Below, piece by piece: positions 18,789 through 26,665 of a stretch of DNA of 64,000 nt (positions within the stretch are counted from its first letter, which is position 1; each line of letters opens with the position of its first letter). The notes under the pieces were generated by a model. It had not been told where the DNA came from, did not search any database, and was given only the letters and a program-made list of their open reading frames with translations. The stretch spans positions 248,001 to 312,000 of the forward strand of contig CAVQDH010000006.1 in assembly GCA_963711215.1 (NCBI GenBank), read 5' to 3'. Source of the DNA: WHUA01 sp963711215. Lineage in GTDB: Bacteria; Pseudomonadota; Alphaproteobacteria; UBA8366. The translations under genes were made by a program, and so were the position numbers.

Positions 18789-20033
18789 TCACTCCGCCGC
18801 GTTGTTCGCTTTGTCGGCGGCTTCGCGCTCGGCCAGTTTGAGGTAGCCGTCACGAGTCTGCGGCAGCTTCGTCCCGAGGATCTGTGAGGCGACCACGGTG
18901 CGGAGGATCTGCGCGGTGCCGCCGCCGATGGTGAACATGCGCCCGTCGCGCACCATGCGCTCCAGCGGGTTGCGCCGGGAATAGCCCGCCGCACCGTACA
19001 CCTGCAGCGCGTCGTTGGTGACCTTGATCGCCATCTCGGAGGCGATGATCTTCGCCTGCGCCGCCAGCTTGATGTCGGGGAAGCCGGCGTTGCTGCGCCC
19101 GGCGCTCGCGGCCGCCTTGTAGATCAGCGCGCGCGCCGCTTCGACATGGCTGTCCATGTCGACCAGCATCCATTGCAGGCCCTGGAACTCGGCGATCGGC
19201 CGGCCGAATTGCTCGCGCTTTTTGGCGTAGTCGAGGGCATGCTCGTAGGCGCCTTCTGCGATGCCGAGCGCGATCGTGCCGGCGCCGACGCGCTGCGAGT
19301 TATAGGCGTTCATCAGGTCGGCGAAGCCGCGCTTGAGCCCGCTCGGCGGCTCGACCAGCGCGTCCGCGCCGACCTCCATGTCCTCGCAGATCACTTCCGC
19401 CTCGGGGATGCCGCGCAGCCCCATCGTGGGCTCGCGGTTGCCGATGCGGAGGCCCTTGGTCTCGTCGCGCAGCGCGAGGAAGCCGCCGATGCCCAGCTCC
19501 TTGCCGTCCTCGTCGAAGGCGCGGGCGAAGATCAGGTGCAGCCAGGACACGCCGGCGCCGGTGATCCAGTGCTTCTTGCCGTTGAGGATCCAGGTATCGC
19601 CGCGCCGGTCGGCGCGCGTCGTCATCTCGGTCGCGGCGCTGCCGGCGCCGGGCTCGGTGATGCAGATCGCCGGCTTGTCGGCGCGCGAGAACAGGATCTC
19701 CGCCGCCATGCGCTTCTGCGCCTCGGTGCCGTAGCGCATCACCGTGCTGATCGCGCCCATGTTGGATTCGACGACGATGCGGGCGGTCACGCCGCAGACC
19801 TGCGCCATCTGCTCGATCACCAGTACCGCATCGAGGAAGCTGCGGCCCTGGCCGCCGTACTCCTTGGGGATGGTCATGCCCATGAAGCCGGCCTCGTTCA
19901 GCGCCTTGGCATTGTCCCAGGGGTATTGCTCGGTCCGGTCGATCTCGGCCGCACGCTTGGCGAAGACGGTGCGGGCCAGCGCACGGGCGCGCTGCTGCAG
20001 GTCCTGCTGGTCGGGGGTCAGCTCGAAATCCAT
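18789..20033 (-). CDS. Acyl-CoA dehydrogenase-fold protein, probable 3-sulfinopropanoyl-CoA desulfinase
   Basis: 414 residues from ATG 20033, with GGAGG nine bases upstream. The ACAD flavin fold is clear (ICITEPGAGSAATEMTTRA, HWITGAG, YKREQFG-like KKREQFGRPIAEFQ). However, neither position that carries the catalytic Glu in dehydrogenases has one: the MCAD-type site reads TIGGGTAQI and the IVD-type site reads YNSQRVG (Gln 247). As I recall, the Advenella 3SP-CoA desulfinase AcdDPN7 has Gln at that site (Gln 246) together with an active-site Arg (Arg 84). Here Arg 85 and Gln 247 occupy matching places, and the end TKLPQTRDGYLK also resembles it. The reaction would release sulfite from 3-sulfinopropanoyl-CoA. 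The family is certain; the desulfinase call is inference from residues. Confidence 0.78.
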   Translation of the reverse strand: MDFELTPDQQDLQQRARALARTVFAKRAAEIDRTEQYPWDNAKALNEAGFMGMTIPKEYGGQGRSFLDAVLVIEQMAQVCGVTARIVVESNMGAISTVMRYGTEAQKRMAAEILFSRADKPAICITEPGAGSAATEMTTRADRRGDTWILNGKKHWITGAGVSWLHLIFARAFDEDGKELGIGGFLALRDETKGLRIGNREPTMGLRGIPEAEVICEDMEVGADALVEPPSGLKRGFADLMNAYNSQRVGAGTIALGIAEGAYEHALDYAKKREQFGRPIAEFQGLQWMLVDMDSHVEAARALIYKAAASAGRSNAGFPDIKLAAQAKIIASEMAIKVTNDALQVYGAAGYSRRNPLERMVRDGRMFTIGGGTAQILRTVVASQILGTKLPQTRDGYLKLAEREAADKANNAAE

Positions 20034-20200
20034 GGTCAATTCCTCCGGGCGCCGGCGGGCGGCGGTTTTGCGCAGTATCCTGCCGTATCCCCGCGATGAC
20101 AAGGGAGGGCCGGGGAGCAGGCAGGGAGGTGCGGTCTCGGCGAAAGGAATAGAGGCTAACGCGCTCATGGGGCGTATCGGTACCGACCATCGGGAAACTG

Positions 20201-20247
20201 GCATATATGCTCTTGACAGCATATGTCTTATAGAGCATATATTCCTG
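20201..20247 (+). promoter_or_regulatory. Promoter/operator of the RelE-XRE module
   Basis: Three GCATAT-type repeats (palindrome GCATATATGC at 20201-20210; CATATG at 20220-20225; GCATATAT at 20235-20242) recur about 17 bases apart. They enclose TTGACA (20213-20218) and a CATATA/TATATT -10 candidate 17-19 bases later. This places transcription start close to the toxin ATG at 20248, so the message may be nearly leaderless. The repeats are likely operator sites for the HTH antitoxin. Inferred from sequence only. Confidence 0.55.
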
Positions 20248-20616
20248 ATGGACTGGGCTGTCCTATTTGATCCGGCCTTTGACCCGGAATTCGATGCGTT
20301 GCCGAGCGCGGTGCAGAATGAACTGCTTGCCCATGCGAAGTTGCTCGAGACTTTCGGACCGACGCTTGGCCGGCCGCGGGTTGACACGCTGAATGGATCG
20401 CGCCACGCCAACATGAAAGAGCTTCGGTTCGAGGCGGACGACGGTGTCTGGCGCGTCGCCTTTGCCTTCGATCCAAGACGGCGGGCTATTTTGCTTGTCG
20501 CGGGCGACAAATCCGGCGGAAGCGAAAAGCGCTTTTACAAAGCGTTGATTAACAAGGCCGATACGCGCTTTGAGGCGCATCTTGCGAGGCTGAAGCGGGA
20601 AAGGAAATCACAATGA
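20248..20616 (+). CDS. RelE/ParE-superfamily toxin (Gp49-like)
   Basis: 122 residues. Sequence features fit the phage-derived Gp49/HigB-like family (RelE fold): FDALPSAVQNELLAHAKLLETFGP, then VDTLNGSRHANMKELRF, WRVAFAFDPRRRAILLVAGDKSG, and RFYKALINKADTRFEAHL at the end. These toxins cleave mRNA on ribosomes. The stop overlaps the antitoxin start by four bases, giving the toxin-first order usual for HigBA-type pairs. Confidence 0.85.
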   Translation: MDWAVLFDPAFDPEFDALPSAVQNELLAHAKLLETFGPTLGRPRVDTLNGSRHANMKELRFEADDGVWRVAFAFDPRRRAILLVAGDKSGGSEKRFYKALINKADTRFEAHLARLKRERKSQ

Positions 20617-20951
20617 CGACTTTGAAGGAAAGATTGGACAATCTGCCGAAAGCGCGCCGAAAGAAGGTCGACGCGCGAGCGGCGGAGCTTATTGCCGAGG
20701 AGATGTCCCTTCGGGATCTGCGTAAGGCGCGGAAGCGGACGCAGGTTCGCGTGGCGAAGGAACTTGGCATTAAGCAGGAGAATGTTTCGCGAATCGAGAA
20801 ACGCAGCGATCTTCTGATCTCGACATTGAGCGGCTATGTTGAGGCCATGGGTGGGAAATTGCGCCTCGTCGCGGAATTTCCGGATCGTCCCCCGGTTGCC
20901 CTGACCGGCATGGCTAGTCTGGATCAGGAGGGCCGGTCATCGAAGCGGTGA
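20613..20951 (+). CDS. XRE-family antitoxin
   Basis: 112 residues overlapping the toxin by ATGA. The helix-turn-helix is VRVAKELGIKQENVSRIEKRSDLLISTLSGYVEAMGG, cut into TQVRVAKELGIKQENVSRIE and the following helix. It should neutralise the upstream RelE-like toxin and repress the pair through the CATAT repeats. A basic N-terminal helix (PKARRKKVDARAAELIAEE) probably contacts the toxin. The cassette sits between the ACAD-fold gene and the TPR gene without other mobile features. Confidence 0.87.
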   Translation: MTTLKERLDNLPKARRKKVDARAAELIAEEMSLRDLRKARKRTQVRVAKELGIKQENVSRIEKRSDLLISTLSGYVEAMGGKLRLVAEFPDRPPVALTGMASLDQEGRSSKR

Positions 20952-21046
20952 CATTGTCATTACGAACGGCGGTGTTCGCCCAATTCTTGAGATGACGGCA
21001 TAATGGCGCAGCCGCAAGCCCGAGATAGGAGATCAGGAGAAGACCC

Positions 21047-22795
21047 ATGCACCGTGACCAGCACGGCCTGGAGATGACCGCCGCCAGCGCCGAGGCGGCG
21101 CGCCGCTACGACGCGATGATCCTGCACTATCTCGGGCTTCGGCAGGATACCGGCGACCGGCTGAAGGAGACCTTCGACGCCGACCCGGAGATGCCGATGG
21201 CGCATTGCGCGCGCGGCTATTTCATGAAGCTGTTCTGCACGCCGCCCTTGGAGCGGAAGGCCGAGGAGTCGCTGGGCAAGGCGAAGACGCTGGCGGCGAA
21301 GGGCGCGACCCCGCGCGAACGCCGCCACGTCGCCGCGCTCGATGCCTGGTGCCGGGGCGACATCAAGGGCGCCACGGACGGCTGGGAGGAGATCCTGCTT
21401 GAGTATCCGCGCGACGTGCTGGCGCTCCGGCTTGGCCATTTCACCCATTTCTATCTTGGCGATTCCGCCGCGATGCGCGATTCGGTCGCCCGCGTGCTGC
21501 CGTACTGGAGCGGGGAGCATCCCGGCTATGGCTTCGTCGTCGGCTACCAGGCTTTCGGGCTGGAGGAGACCGGCGCCTATGCCGAGGGCGAGCGCGCCGG
21601 CCGCCGCGCCGTCGAGATCAACGACCGGGACATCTGGGCGACCCATGCCGTGGCCCACGTCATGGAGATGCAGGGCCGCTTTCGCGACGGCATCGCCTGG
21701 CTCGACGGCCTGTCGGGCAACTGGGACGGCTGCAACAATTTCCGCTTCCATGCGTGGTGGCACAAATGCCTGTTCCACCTGGAGCTCGAGCAGTTCGACG
21801 CGGTCCTCGATCTCTATGACCGCGAGGTCCGGCCCGACACGACGAGCGCCGATTATCTCGACATGAGCAACGCGATCGCGCTGCTGTGGCGGCTGCAGGA
21901 GGCGGGGGCGGATGTCGGTAACCGCTGGGCGGAGCTCGCCGACAAGGCGGCGGACAAGATCGACGACCACATCTTCGCCTTCCATGACGCGCATTACATG
22001 ATGGCGCTGGCGGTCGAAGGCCGCTGGCCGAAGGCGGATACGATGCTGTCGTCGATGGAAGCCGCGGCGGCCCGGACCGATACGACCGAGGGGCCGATCT
22101 TCCGCGAGGTCGGCCTGCCGCTATGCCGGGCGATCGCGGCCTATGGGCGGGGCGACTATGGCGCGGCGGTCGATCTGCTGGCGCCTGTCCGCCGCGCGGT
22201 CTATCGCATCGGCGGCAGTCATGCGCAGCGCGACCTGTTCTTCCGCCTGCTCGTTGCCGCGGCGTTGAAGGCGGAGCGCTATCGGCTCGCCCGCGCGCTG
22301 ACCGCGGAGCGCAACGCGCTGAATCCGAGCTCGATCTGGGGATTGAAGCGCGAAGCCGAGGCGTTGGACGGTCTCGGCGAGACGGCTGCCGCCGGTGCGG
22401 CACGGCGCCGCGCGGCGGAGATGCTTGGCGGCGTAGAGCCTCGTTACCCCCACCCTGGCCCTCCCCCACAAGGGGGGAGGGAAATGTCGGTGGTGCAATG
22501 TGTTAGTCCTCCCCCCTTGCGGCGCGCGTGTCGCCGCGCGCCGCTCTTCCGAATGCGGCGGCCGGTCGACACCGGCCGCCTGGGGGAGGATTTAGGTGGG
22601 GGTGAGGGACACCGGACCGCATGGGCCATTCCCGCCTCCAAATCGCCACGCGTTGATGCTAGGGTGCGTCCGCTTGGCGGGGCGGTACGGCGCCGCCGAG
22701 CGCTTACGAGGGACGGGGGACTGACATCGGCATGCGTTTCATCGGACGTTTCTTTCTCTGGGTATTTGCGGTCGCCGGCTTCCTGGTCGTCCTGA
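21047..22795 (+). CDS. TTC38-like tetratricopeptide repeat protein with repeat-derived C-terminal extension
   Basis: Open for 582 residues. The first 465 or so form a helical-repeat protein of the TTC38 type (AARRYDAMILHYLGLRQDTG, MPMAHCARGYFMKLF, WATHAVAHVMEMQGRF, NFRFHAWWHKCLFHLELEQ, GLPLCRAIAAYGRGDY). After MLGGVEP the frame continues into an intergenic C/G-run repeat (PHPGPPPQGGRE...) and does not stop until 22795, overlapping sppA by 64 bases. The true stop was probably replaced when the repeat arrived. TTC38 proteins have no settled function. The start is ATG 21047. Confidence 0.8.
   Translation: MHRDQHGLEMTAASAEAARRYDAMILHYLGLRQDTGDRLKETFDADPEMPMAHCARGYFMKLFCTPPLERKAEESLGKAKTLAAKGATPRERRHVAALDAWCRGDIKGATDGWEEILLEYPRDVLALRLGHFTHFYLGDSAAMRDSVARVLPYWSGEHPGYGFVVGYQAFGLEETGAYAEGERAGRRAVEINDRDIWATHAVAHVMEMQGRFRDGIAWLDGLSGNWDGCNNFRFHAWWHKCLFHLELEQFDAVLDLYDREVRPDTTSADYLDMSNAIALLWRLQEAGADVGNRWAELADKAADKIDDHIFAFHDAHYMMALAVEGRWPKADTMLSSMEAAAARTDTTEGPIFREVGLPLCRAIAAYGRGDYGAAVDLLAPVRRAVYRIGGSHAQRDLFFRLLVAAALKAERYRLARALTAERNALNPSSIWGLKREAEALDGLGETAAAGAARRRAAEMLGGVEPRYPHPGPPPQGGREMSVVQCVSPPPLRRACRRAPLFRMRRPVDTGRLGEDLGGGEGHRTAWAIPASKSPRVDARVRPLGGAVRRRRALTRDGGLTSACVSSDVSFSGYLRSPASWSS
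22440..22612. repeat. Composite C/G-run repeat (copy 1)
   Basis: Paired C-run/G-run hairpins (CCCTCCCCC ACAA GGGGGGAGGG near 22463-22484; CCTCCCCCC near 22508; GGGGGAGGATTTAGG near 22583) flank a central GC palindromic stretch. The segment running GGGGGAGGATTTAGG into TGGGGGTG reappears in inverse orientation at 49.38 kb. It provides the 3' end of the TPR ORF. Confidence 0.75.
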
Positions 22796-24531
22796 TCGCG
22801 GCCTCGCTCACGACGTGGTACATGCTCTCCAGCGAAAGCGAGGAGTCGCTGCCCGGCAAGATCGTCCTTTCGGTCGATCTCAACCGCGGCGTCTCCGAGA
22901 CGCGTTCCGAGGGGCCGCTGCAGCTGCTGTCGCATGGCGGCCCGCACGCGCTGCGCGACATCATCGCGGCCTTCACGAAGGCGGAGACCGATCCGCGCGT
23001 GTCGGGCATTCTCGTCCGCATGGGCGGCTCCGGCGTCGACATCGCCACCGCCGAGGAGCTTCGCGACGCGGTGTCGCGCCTCCGCAAGACCGGCAAGTTT
23101 GCCATCGCCTATGCCGACAGCTTCTCGGCCGAGCCGGGCGCGACGGCGGAATACTATCTGGCGTCGGGCTTCAATCAGATCTGGATGCAGCCCTCGGGCG
23201 AGCTCTCGACCACGGGCGTCGCAATCGAGGTGCCGTTCGTCGCGGGCGCGCTGGAGAAGATCGGCGTCGTGGCGCGCATGGAGCAGCGCAAGGAATACAA
23301 GTCGTCGCCCGAGACCTTCACGCATAAGAGCATGACCGCGCCGGTGCGCGCCAACCTGCAGGCGCTGGTGGATTCCTGGCTGGCGCAGTTCGTGCGCGGC
23401 ATCGCCGAAGGCCGGAAGATTTCCGTGGACGAAGCGCGCGCGGACATCGACCAGAGCCCGCTGCTCGGCGGCGAGGCGCTCAAGCGCAAGCTGGTCGACG
23501 TGCTGGACTACTGGCCCGCGGCAAGCGAGGCCGCGGAGAAGCGCGCCGGCGCGAACGCCGGGCTGGTCACGCTCAAGCGCTATCTCGCCGACGGTAATCT
23601 GCCCTACAGCAGCGGCCCGACGGTGGCGTTGATCTATGGTGTCGGCCCGATCGTCTCGGGCGGCGGGGAAGAGTCCGTGCTCGACAACAGCCGCGTCTTC
23701 GCGGCCCATGAAGTCGCCAAGGCGATCTCGGAGGCCGCGGCCGATCCGGACGTGCGCGCCATCCTGTTGCGCATCGACAGCCCCGGCGGGTCCTATCTCG
23801 CCGCCGATACGGTGTGGGACGCGGTGATGCGCGCACGCGCCGCGGGAACGCCGGTGATCGCCAGCATGGGCGGCATCGCCGCGTCGGGCGGCTATTTCGT
23901 GGCGATGGGCGCCGACCGGATCGTCGCGTCGCCGGGAACGCTGACGGGCTCCATCGGCGTCTATGGCGGCAAGTTCGTGACCGAGGGGCTGTGGCCCAAG
24001 CTCGGCGTCACCTGGGACATCGTGCAGGCCGGCAAGAACGCGGCAATCTGGAGCCCGTTCCGCGATTATCCGCCGACCGCCAAGGCGCGGCTCGACACGA
24101 TGATGGACGCTGTCTATGCGGACTTCACGACCAAGCTGGCGAAGGGCCGCAACATCAAGGCGCCGCAGGTCGACCAGGTCGCCGGCGGCCGCGTCTGGAG
24201 CGGCGAGGCGGCCAGCAAGGTCGGGCTCGTCGATCAGCTCGGCGGCCTGAAAACGGCGATCGACGTCGCCAAGCAGGCGGCGGGCCTGAAGCCGGAAGAA
24301 AGCATCACGCTGAAGGAGTTCCCGCTGCCGAAGACGCCGCTCGAGCGCCTGTTCGCCATGATGTCCGAAGACGGCAGCAGCGTTGCGGTGCGCGTGTTCG
24401 ACTGGCTCGGACTGCGGACGCAGATCGGGCGGATGGTCGAAGCGCGCGTCGGCCCGGTGCTGAAGGAGCTGGAGGTCCTGCGGCCGCGCGCCGGCGACCT
24501 GCAGATGCCGCCGCTCAAGCTTCGGTATTAG
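22732..24531 (+). CDS. sppA: Signal peptide peptidase SppA, long (67K) type
   Basis: 599 residues with one N-terminal membrane anchor (residues 8-30, LWVFAVAGFLVVLIAASLTT). Two tandem ClpP-like domains follow, as in E. coli SppA. The catalytic lysine lies in the first half (QRKEYKSSPETFTHKSMT) and the nucleophilic serine in the second (MGGIAASGGYFVAMGA). RIDSPGGSYLAADTVWDAV and GTLTGSIGVYGGK are signature strands. It digests leftover signal peptides in the inner membrane, periplasmic side. The start ATG 22732 lies inside the repeat-extended end of the TPR frame. Confidence 0.93.
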   Translation: MRFIGRFFLWVFAVAGFLVVLIAASLTTWYMLSSESEESLPGKIVLSVDLNRGVSETRSEGPLQLLSHGGPHALRDIIAAFTKAETDPRVSGILVRMGGSGVDIATAEELRDAVSRLRKTGKFAIAYADSFSAEPGATAEYYLASGFNQIWMQPSGELSTTGVAIEVPFVAGALEKIGVVARMEQRKEYKSSPETFTHKSMTAPVRANLQALVDSWLAQFVRGIAEGRKISVDEARADIDQSPLLGGEALKRKLVDVLDYWPAASEAAEKRAGANAGLVTLKRYLADGNLPYSSGPTVALIYGVGPIVSGGGEESVLDNSRVFAAHEVAKAISEAAADPDVRAILLRIDSPGGSYLAADTVWDAVMRARAAGTPVIASMGGIAASGGYFVAMGADRIVASPGTLTGSIGVYGGKFVTEGLWPKLGVTWDIVQAGKNAAIWSPFRDYPPTAKARLDTMMDAVYADFTTKLAKGRNIKAPQVDQVAGGRVWSGEAASKVGLVDQLGGLKTAIDVAKQAAGLKPEESITLKEFPLPKTPLERLFAMMSEDGSSVAVRVFDWLGLRTQIGRMVEARVGPVLKELEVLRPRAGDLQMPPLKLRY

Positions 24532-24561
24532 ATAGAAACGACCCCGTTTTTTGCCTGCTGC

Positions 24562-24984
24562 TCAGGCATTGCCCGCTTTCGAACCCGAACCGGGCGCGCG
24601 ATAGGCAGCGGTATTCGGCTGAAACAGCTCGACGAGATTTCCCGACGGGTCTTCCAGCAATATCTGCTTCCCGGCCACGCCTTGAATGACGTCGCTGCGA
24701 AAGCGGCAGCCCGCCGATTTGAGCGCCGCGATCGTTCCGTCCAGCGCCTCGACGACGAGGTGGATGCGGTTCCAGCCTCCCGGTTTTTGTTGTTCTCCCG
24801 AGGGCATGGCCGCGCCGCCGCCGACCCCCGGCGACGGCTGAGTGAGATAGATATGCATGTCGCCGCGGGAGATCTCGGCAAATCCCGGCGCGGGGTGCAT
24901 CTCGACCTTGAAACCGAGATGCGCGGTGTAGAAGCCGATCGCGGCATCGACGTCGTTCACGATATAGCGGAAGCACGCGGCCAT
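24562..24984 (-). CDS. Glyoxalase/VOC superfamily protein
   Basis: 140 residues with two beta-alpha-beta-beta-beta modules: YIVNDVDAAIGFYTAHLGFKVEM, and NRIHLVVEALDGTIAALKSAGC ending in ILLEDPSGNLVELFQPN. Metal-ligand candidates are the His in NRIHLVV and the Glu in NLVELFQ. Members include glyoxalase I, extradiol dioxygenases and resistance proteins; the activity is not predictable here. It converges on sppA (30 bp). Confidence 0.8.
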   Translation of the reverse strand: MAACFRYIVNDVDAAIGFYTAHLGFKVEMHPAPGFAEISRGDMHIYLTQPSPGVGGGAAMPSGEQQKPGGWNRIHLVVEALDGTIAALKSAGCRFRSDVIQGVAGKQILLEDPSGNLVELFQPNTAAYRAPGSGSKAGNA

Positions 24985-25068
24985 GGTTCCGTCGTCCGTC
25001 GGCCTTGTCGCCGTTGACCTATCCGTTTCTCGCGTGACGTCGCATGTTCAGGCCCGACGATCATCCGT

Positions 25069-25779
25069 TCACAACGCCGCCACGAACTCCTCGATCAGGG
25101 CGTTGACCTGTTCCGGAACCTCCGTCGGCGGGAAATGTCCCGCGCCGGAGAGCTTCACGTAGCGCGAGCCGGGCACGGCCTCGTGGATCTCCTTCTCGTA
25201 TTCCGGCGGCTTGCCGGGATCGTCCATGCCGCGCAGCAGCAGGAGCTTCGGCTTGAGCGTCGCGAGCCGGTCGCGCACGTCGAAGGCGTCGATCGTCTTC
25301 AGGTCGTGATACTGCGACAGCGGGCCCACCTGGCGGTGCCGCTCCATCAGCCGCTCGCGCAGGCCCGGCTCCACGAACTTCATCGCGTGCTCCTGAAACG
25401 CGATCCATTCCTCGTACGCCTTCGGATCCTCCATGGCGCGCAGCCGCATGTCGTAGGTGCCCGGCGCGCGCGTCTTCGGCCGTGCGGCGACCGTCATGAT
25501 CACGAGGCCCTTCACCTCGTCCGGATAATCCAGACCGTATTGCAGCGCGATCGACGCGCCGAGCGTGTAGCCGACGAGCACGAGGTCCTTGTTCAGGCCC
25601 TGCGCCCAGAGCCAGCCGCGTACCCATTCCATGTAGCGTGCGACGTCCGGACAGCGTGTTCCTTCGAGATGCCCGGGCAGGGTGGGGGCGACACTGCCGG
25701 GGAAATGCCGGCGCTGATGGTCGTAGGCATCGGCGCAGGCGCCCGCGCCCGGTCCGTGGAGAAAGACGAGTTGCGTCAT
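25069..25779 (-). CDS. Alpha/beta hydrolase fold protein with Thr at the nucleophile position
   Basis: 236 residues from ATG 25779. Fold marks: LVFLHGPGAGACADAYDH (oxyanion loop), the nucleophile elbow LVGYTLGASIALQYG, the acid around LLRGMDDPGKPPEYE, and the catalytic His in LSGAGHFPPTEVPEQV. The elbow reads G-Y-T-L-G where G-x-S-x-G is normal, so the nucleophile would be threonine or activity may be lost or changed. Substrate unknown. It is upstream of, and on the same strand as, the VOC gene. Confidence 0.8.
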   Translation of the reverse strand: MTQLVFLHGPGAGACADAYDHQRRHFPGSVAPTLPGHLEGTRCPDVARYMEWVRGWLWAQGLNKDLVLVGYTLGASIALQYGLDYPDEVKGLVIMTVAARPKTRAPGTYDMRLRAMEDPKAYEEWIAFQEHAMKFVEPGLRERLMERHRQVGPLSQYHDLKTIDAFDVRDRLATLKPKLLLLRGMDDPGKPPEYEKEIHEAVPGSRYVKLSGAGHFPPTEVPEQVNALIEEFVAAL

Positions 25780-25861
25780 GCGAAGGTTCCTTCCGCTGCG
25801 TGAGGCGATTGCGGAAAGTCTAACCGCAATTGGCCATCGCACGCACGTCCGCCGCCGCGGC

Positions 25862-26611
25862 TCAGGCGTCGCGCACGGCGGCGATCAGGAATTCCTTGTT
25901 GCCGGCGGGGCCCGTGATCGGGCTCTCGGCGAGGCCGAGCACCCGCCAGCCGGGCAGGGCTTCGAGCCAGGCGCGCACGCCGGCGCAGACGCGCTGATGC
26001 ACCGCGGCGTCGCGCACGACGCCGCCCTTGCCGACATCCTGCGGCCCCGCCTGGAACTGCGGCTTGATCAGCGCGACGAGATGCGTGCCCGGGCGCGTCA
26101 GGGCCATCGGCGCCGGCAGCACCTTTTCCAGTCCGATGAAGCTGGCGTCGCAGGAGAGGAAGTCGATCGCGTCCGGCACCTCGGCGCGGGTCAGATGGCG
26201 CGCGTTGGTCCCTTCCAGCACGACGACGCGCGCGTCCTGGCGCAGCTTCCAGGCGAGCTGGCCCTTGCCCACGTCGACCGCATAGACCTTGGCCGCGCCG
26301 TTGGCGAGCAGGACGTCGGTAAAGCCGCCGGTCGAGGACCCGATGTCGAGGCAGGTGAGCCCCGTCACGTCGAGGCCGAATGTCTCCAGCGCATGCACGA
26401 GCTTGAGGCCGCCGCGCGAGACCCAGGGATGGTCCTGGCCGCGCAGCTCGAGCGGCGCGTCGGCGGCCAGCATGTCGCCCGGCTTGTCCACCCGGCGCTC
26501 GCCGCTGAAGACGAGGCCCGCCATGATGACGGCCTGCGCGCGCGTCCGGCTGTCGACGAGGCCGCGCTCGACGAGCAGCAGGTCGGCGCGTGATTTGTCG
26601 TTCCTTGCCAT
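25862..26611 (-). CDS. tlyA: TlyA-family rRNA 2'-O-methyltransferase/hemolysin-like protein
   Basis: 249 residues: an S4 RNA-binding domain (residues 5-65, SRADLLLVERGLVDSRTRAQ...VFSGERRVDKPGD) then an FtsJ-type SAM methyltransferase domain (VSRGGLKLVHALE, CLDIGSSTGGFTDVLLANGA, LIKPQFQAG). TlyA in mycobacteria methylates 16S and 23S rRNA riboses. In alphaproteobacteria the gene usually follows dxs. Here it follows ispA directly on the same strand. Confidence 0.9.
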   Translation of the reverse strand: MARNDKSRADLLLVERGLVDSRTRAQAVIMAGLVFSGERRVDKPGDMLAADAPLELRGQDHPWVSRGGLKLVHALETFGLDVTGLTCLDIGSSTGGFTDVLLANGAAKVYAVDVGKGQLAWKLRQDARVVVLEGTNARHLTRAEVPDAIDFLSCDASFIGLEKVLPAPMALTRPGTHLVALIKPQFQAGPQDVGKGGVVRDAAVHQRVCAGVRAWLEALPGWRVLGLAESPITGPAGNKEFLIAAVRDA

Positions 26612-26665
26612 TCCCCGATCCGGCGCCGCGGGCCTTGTCCTGCCGCGGCGCGTGGCTGCGGCCGC

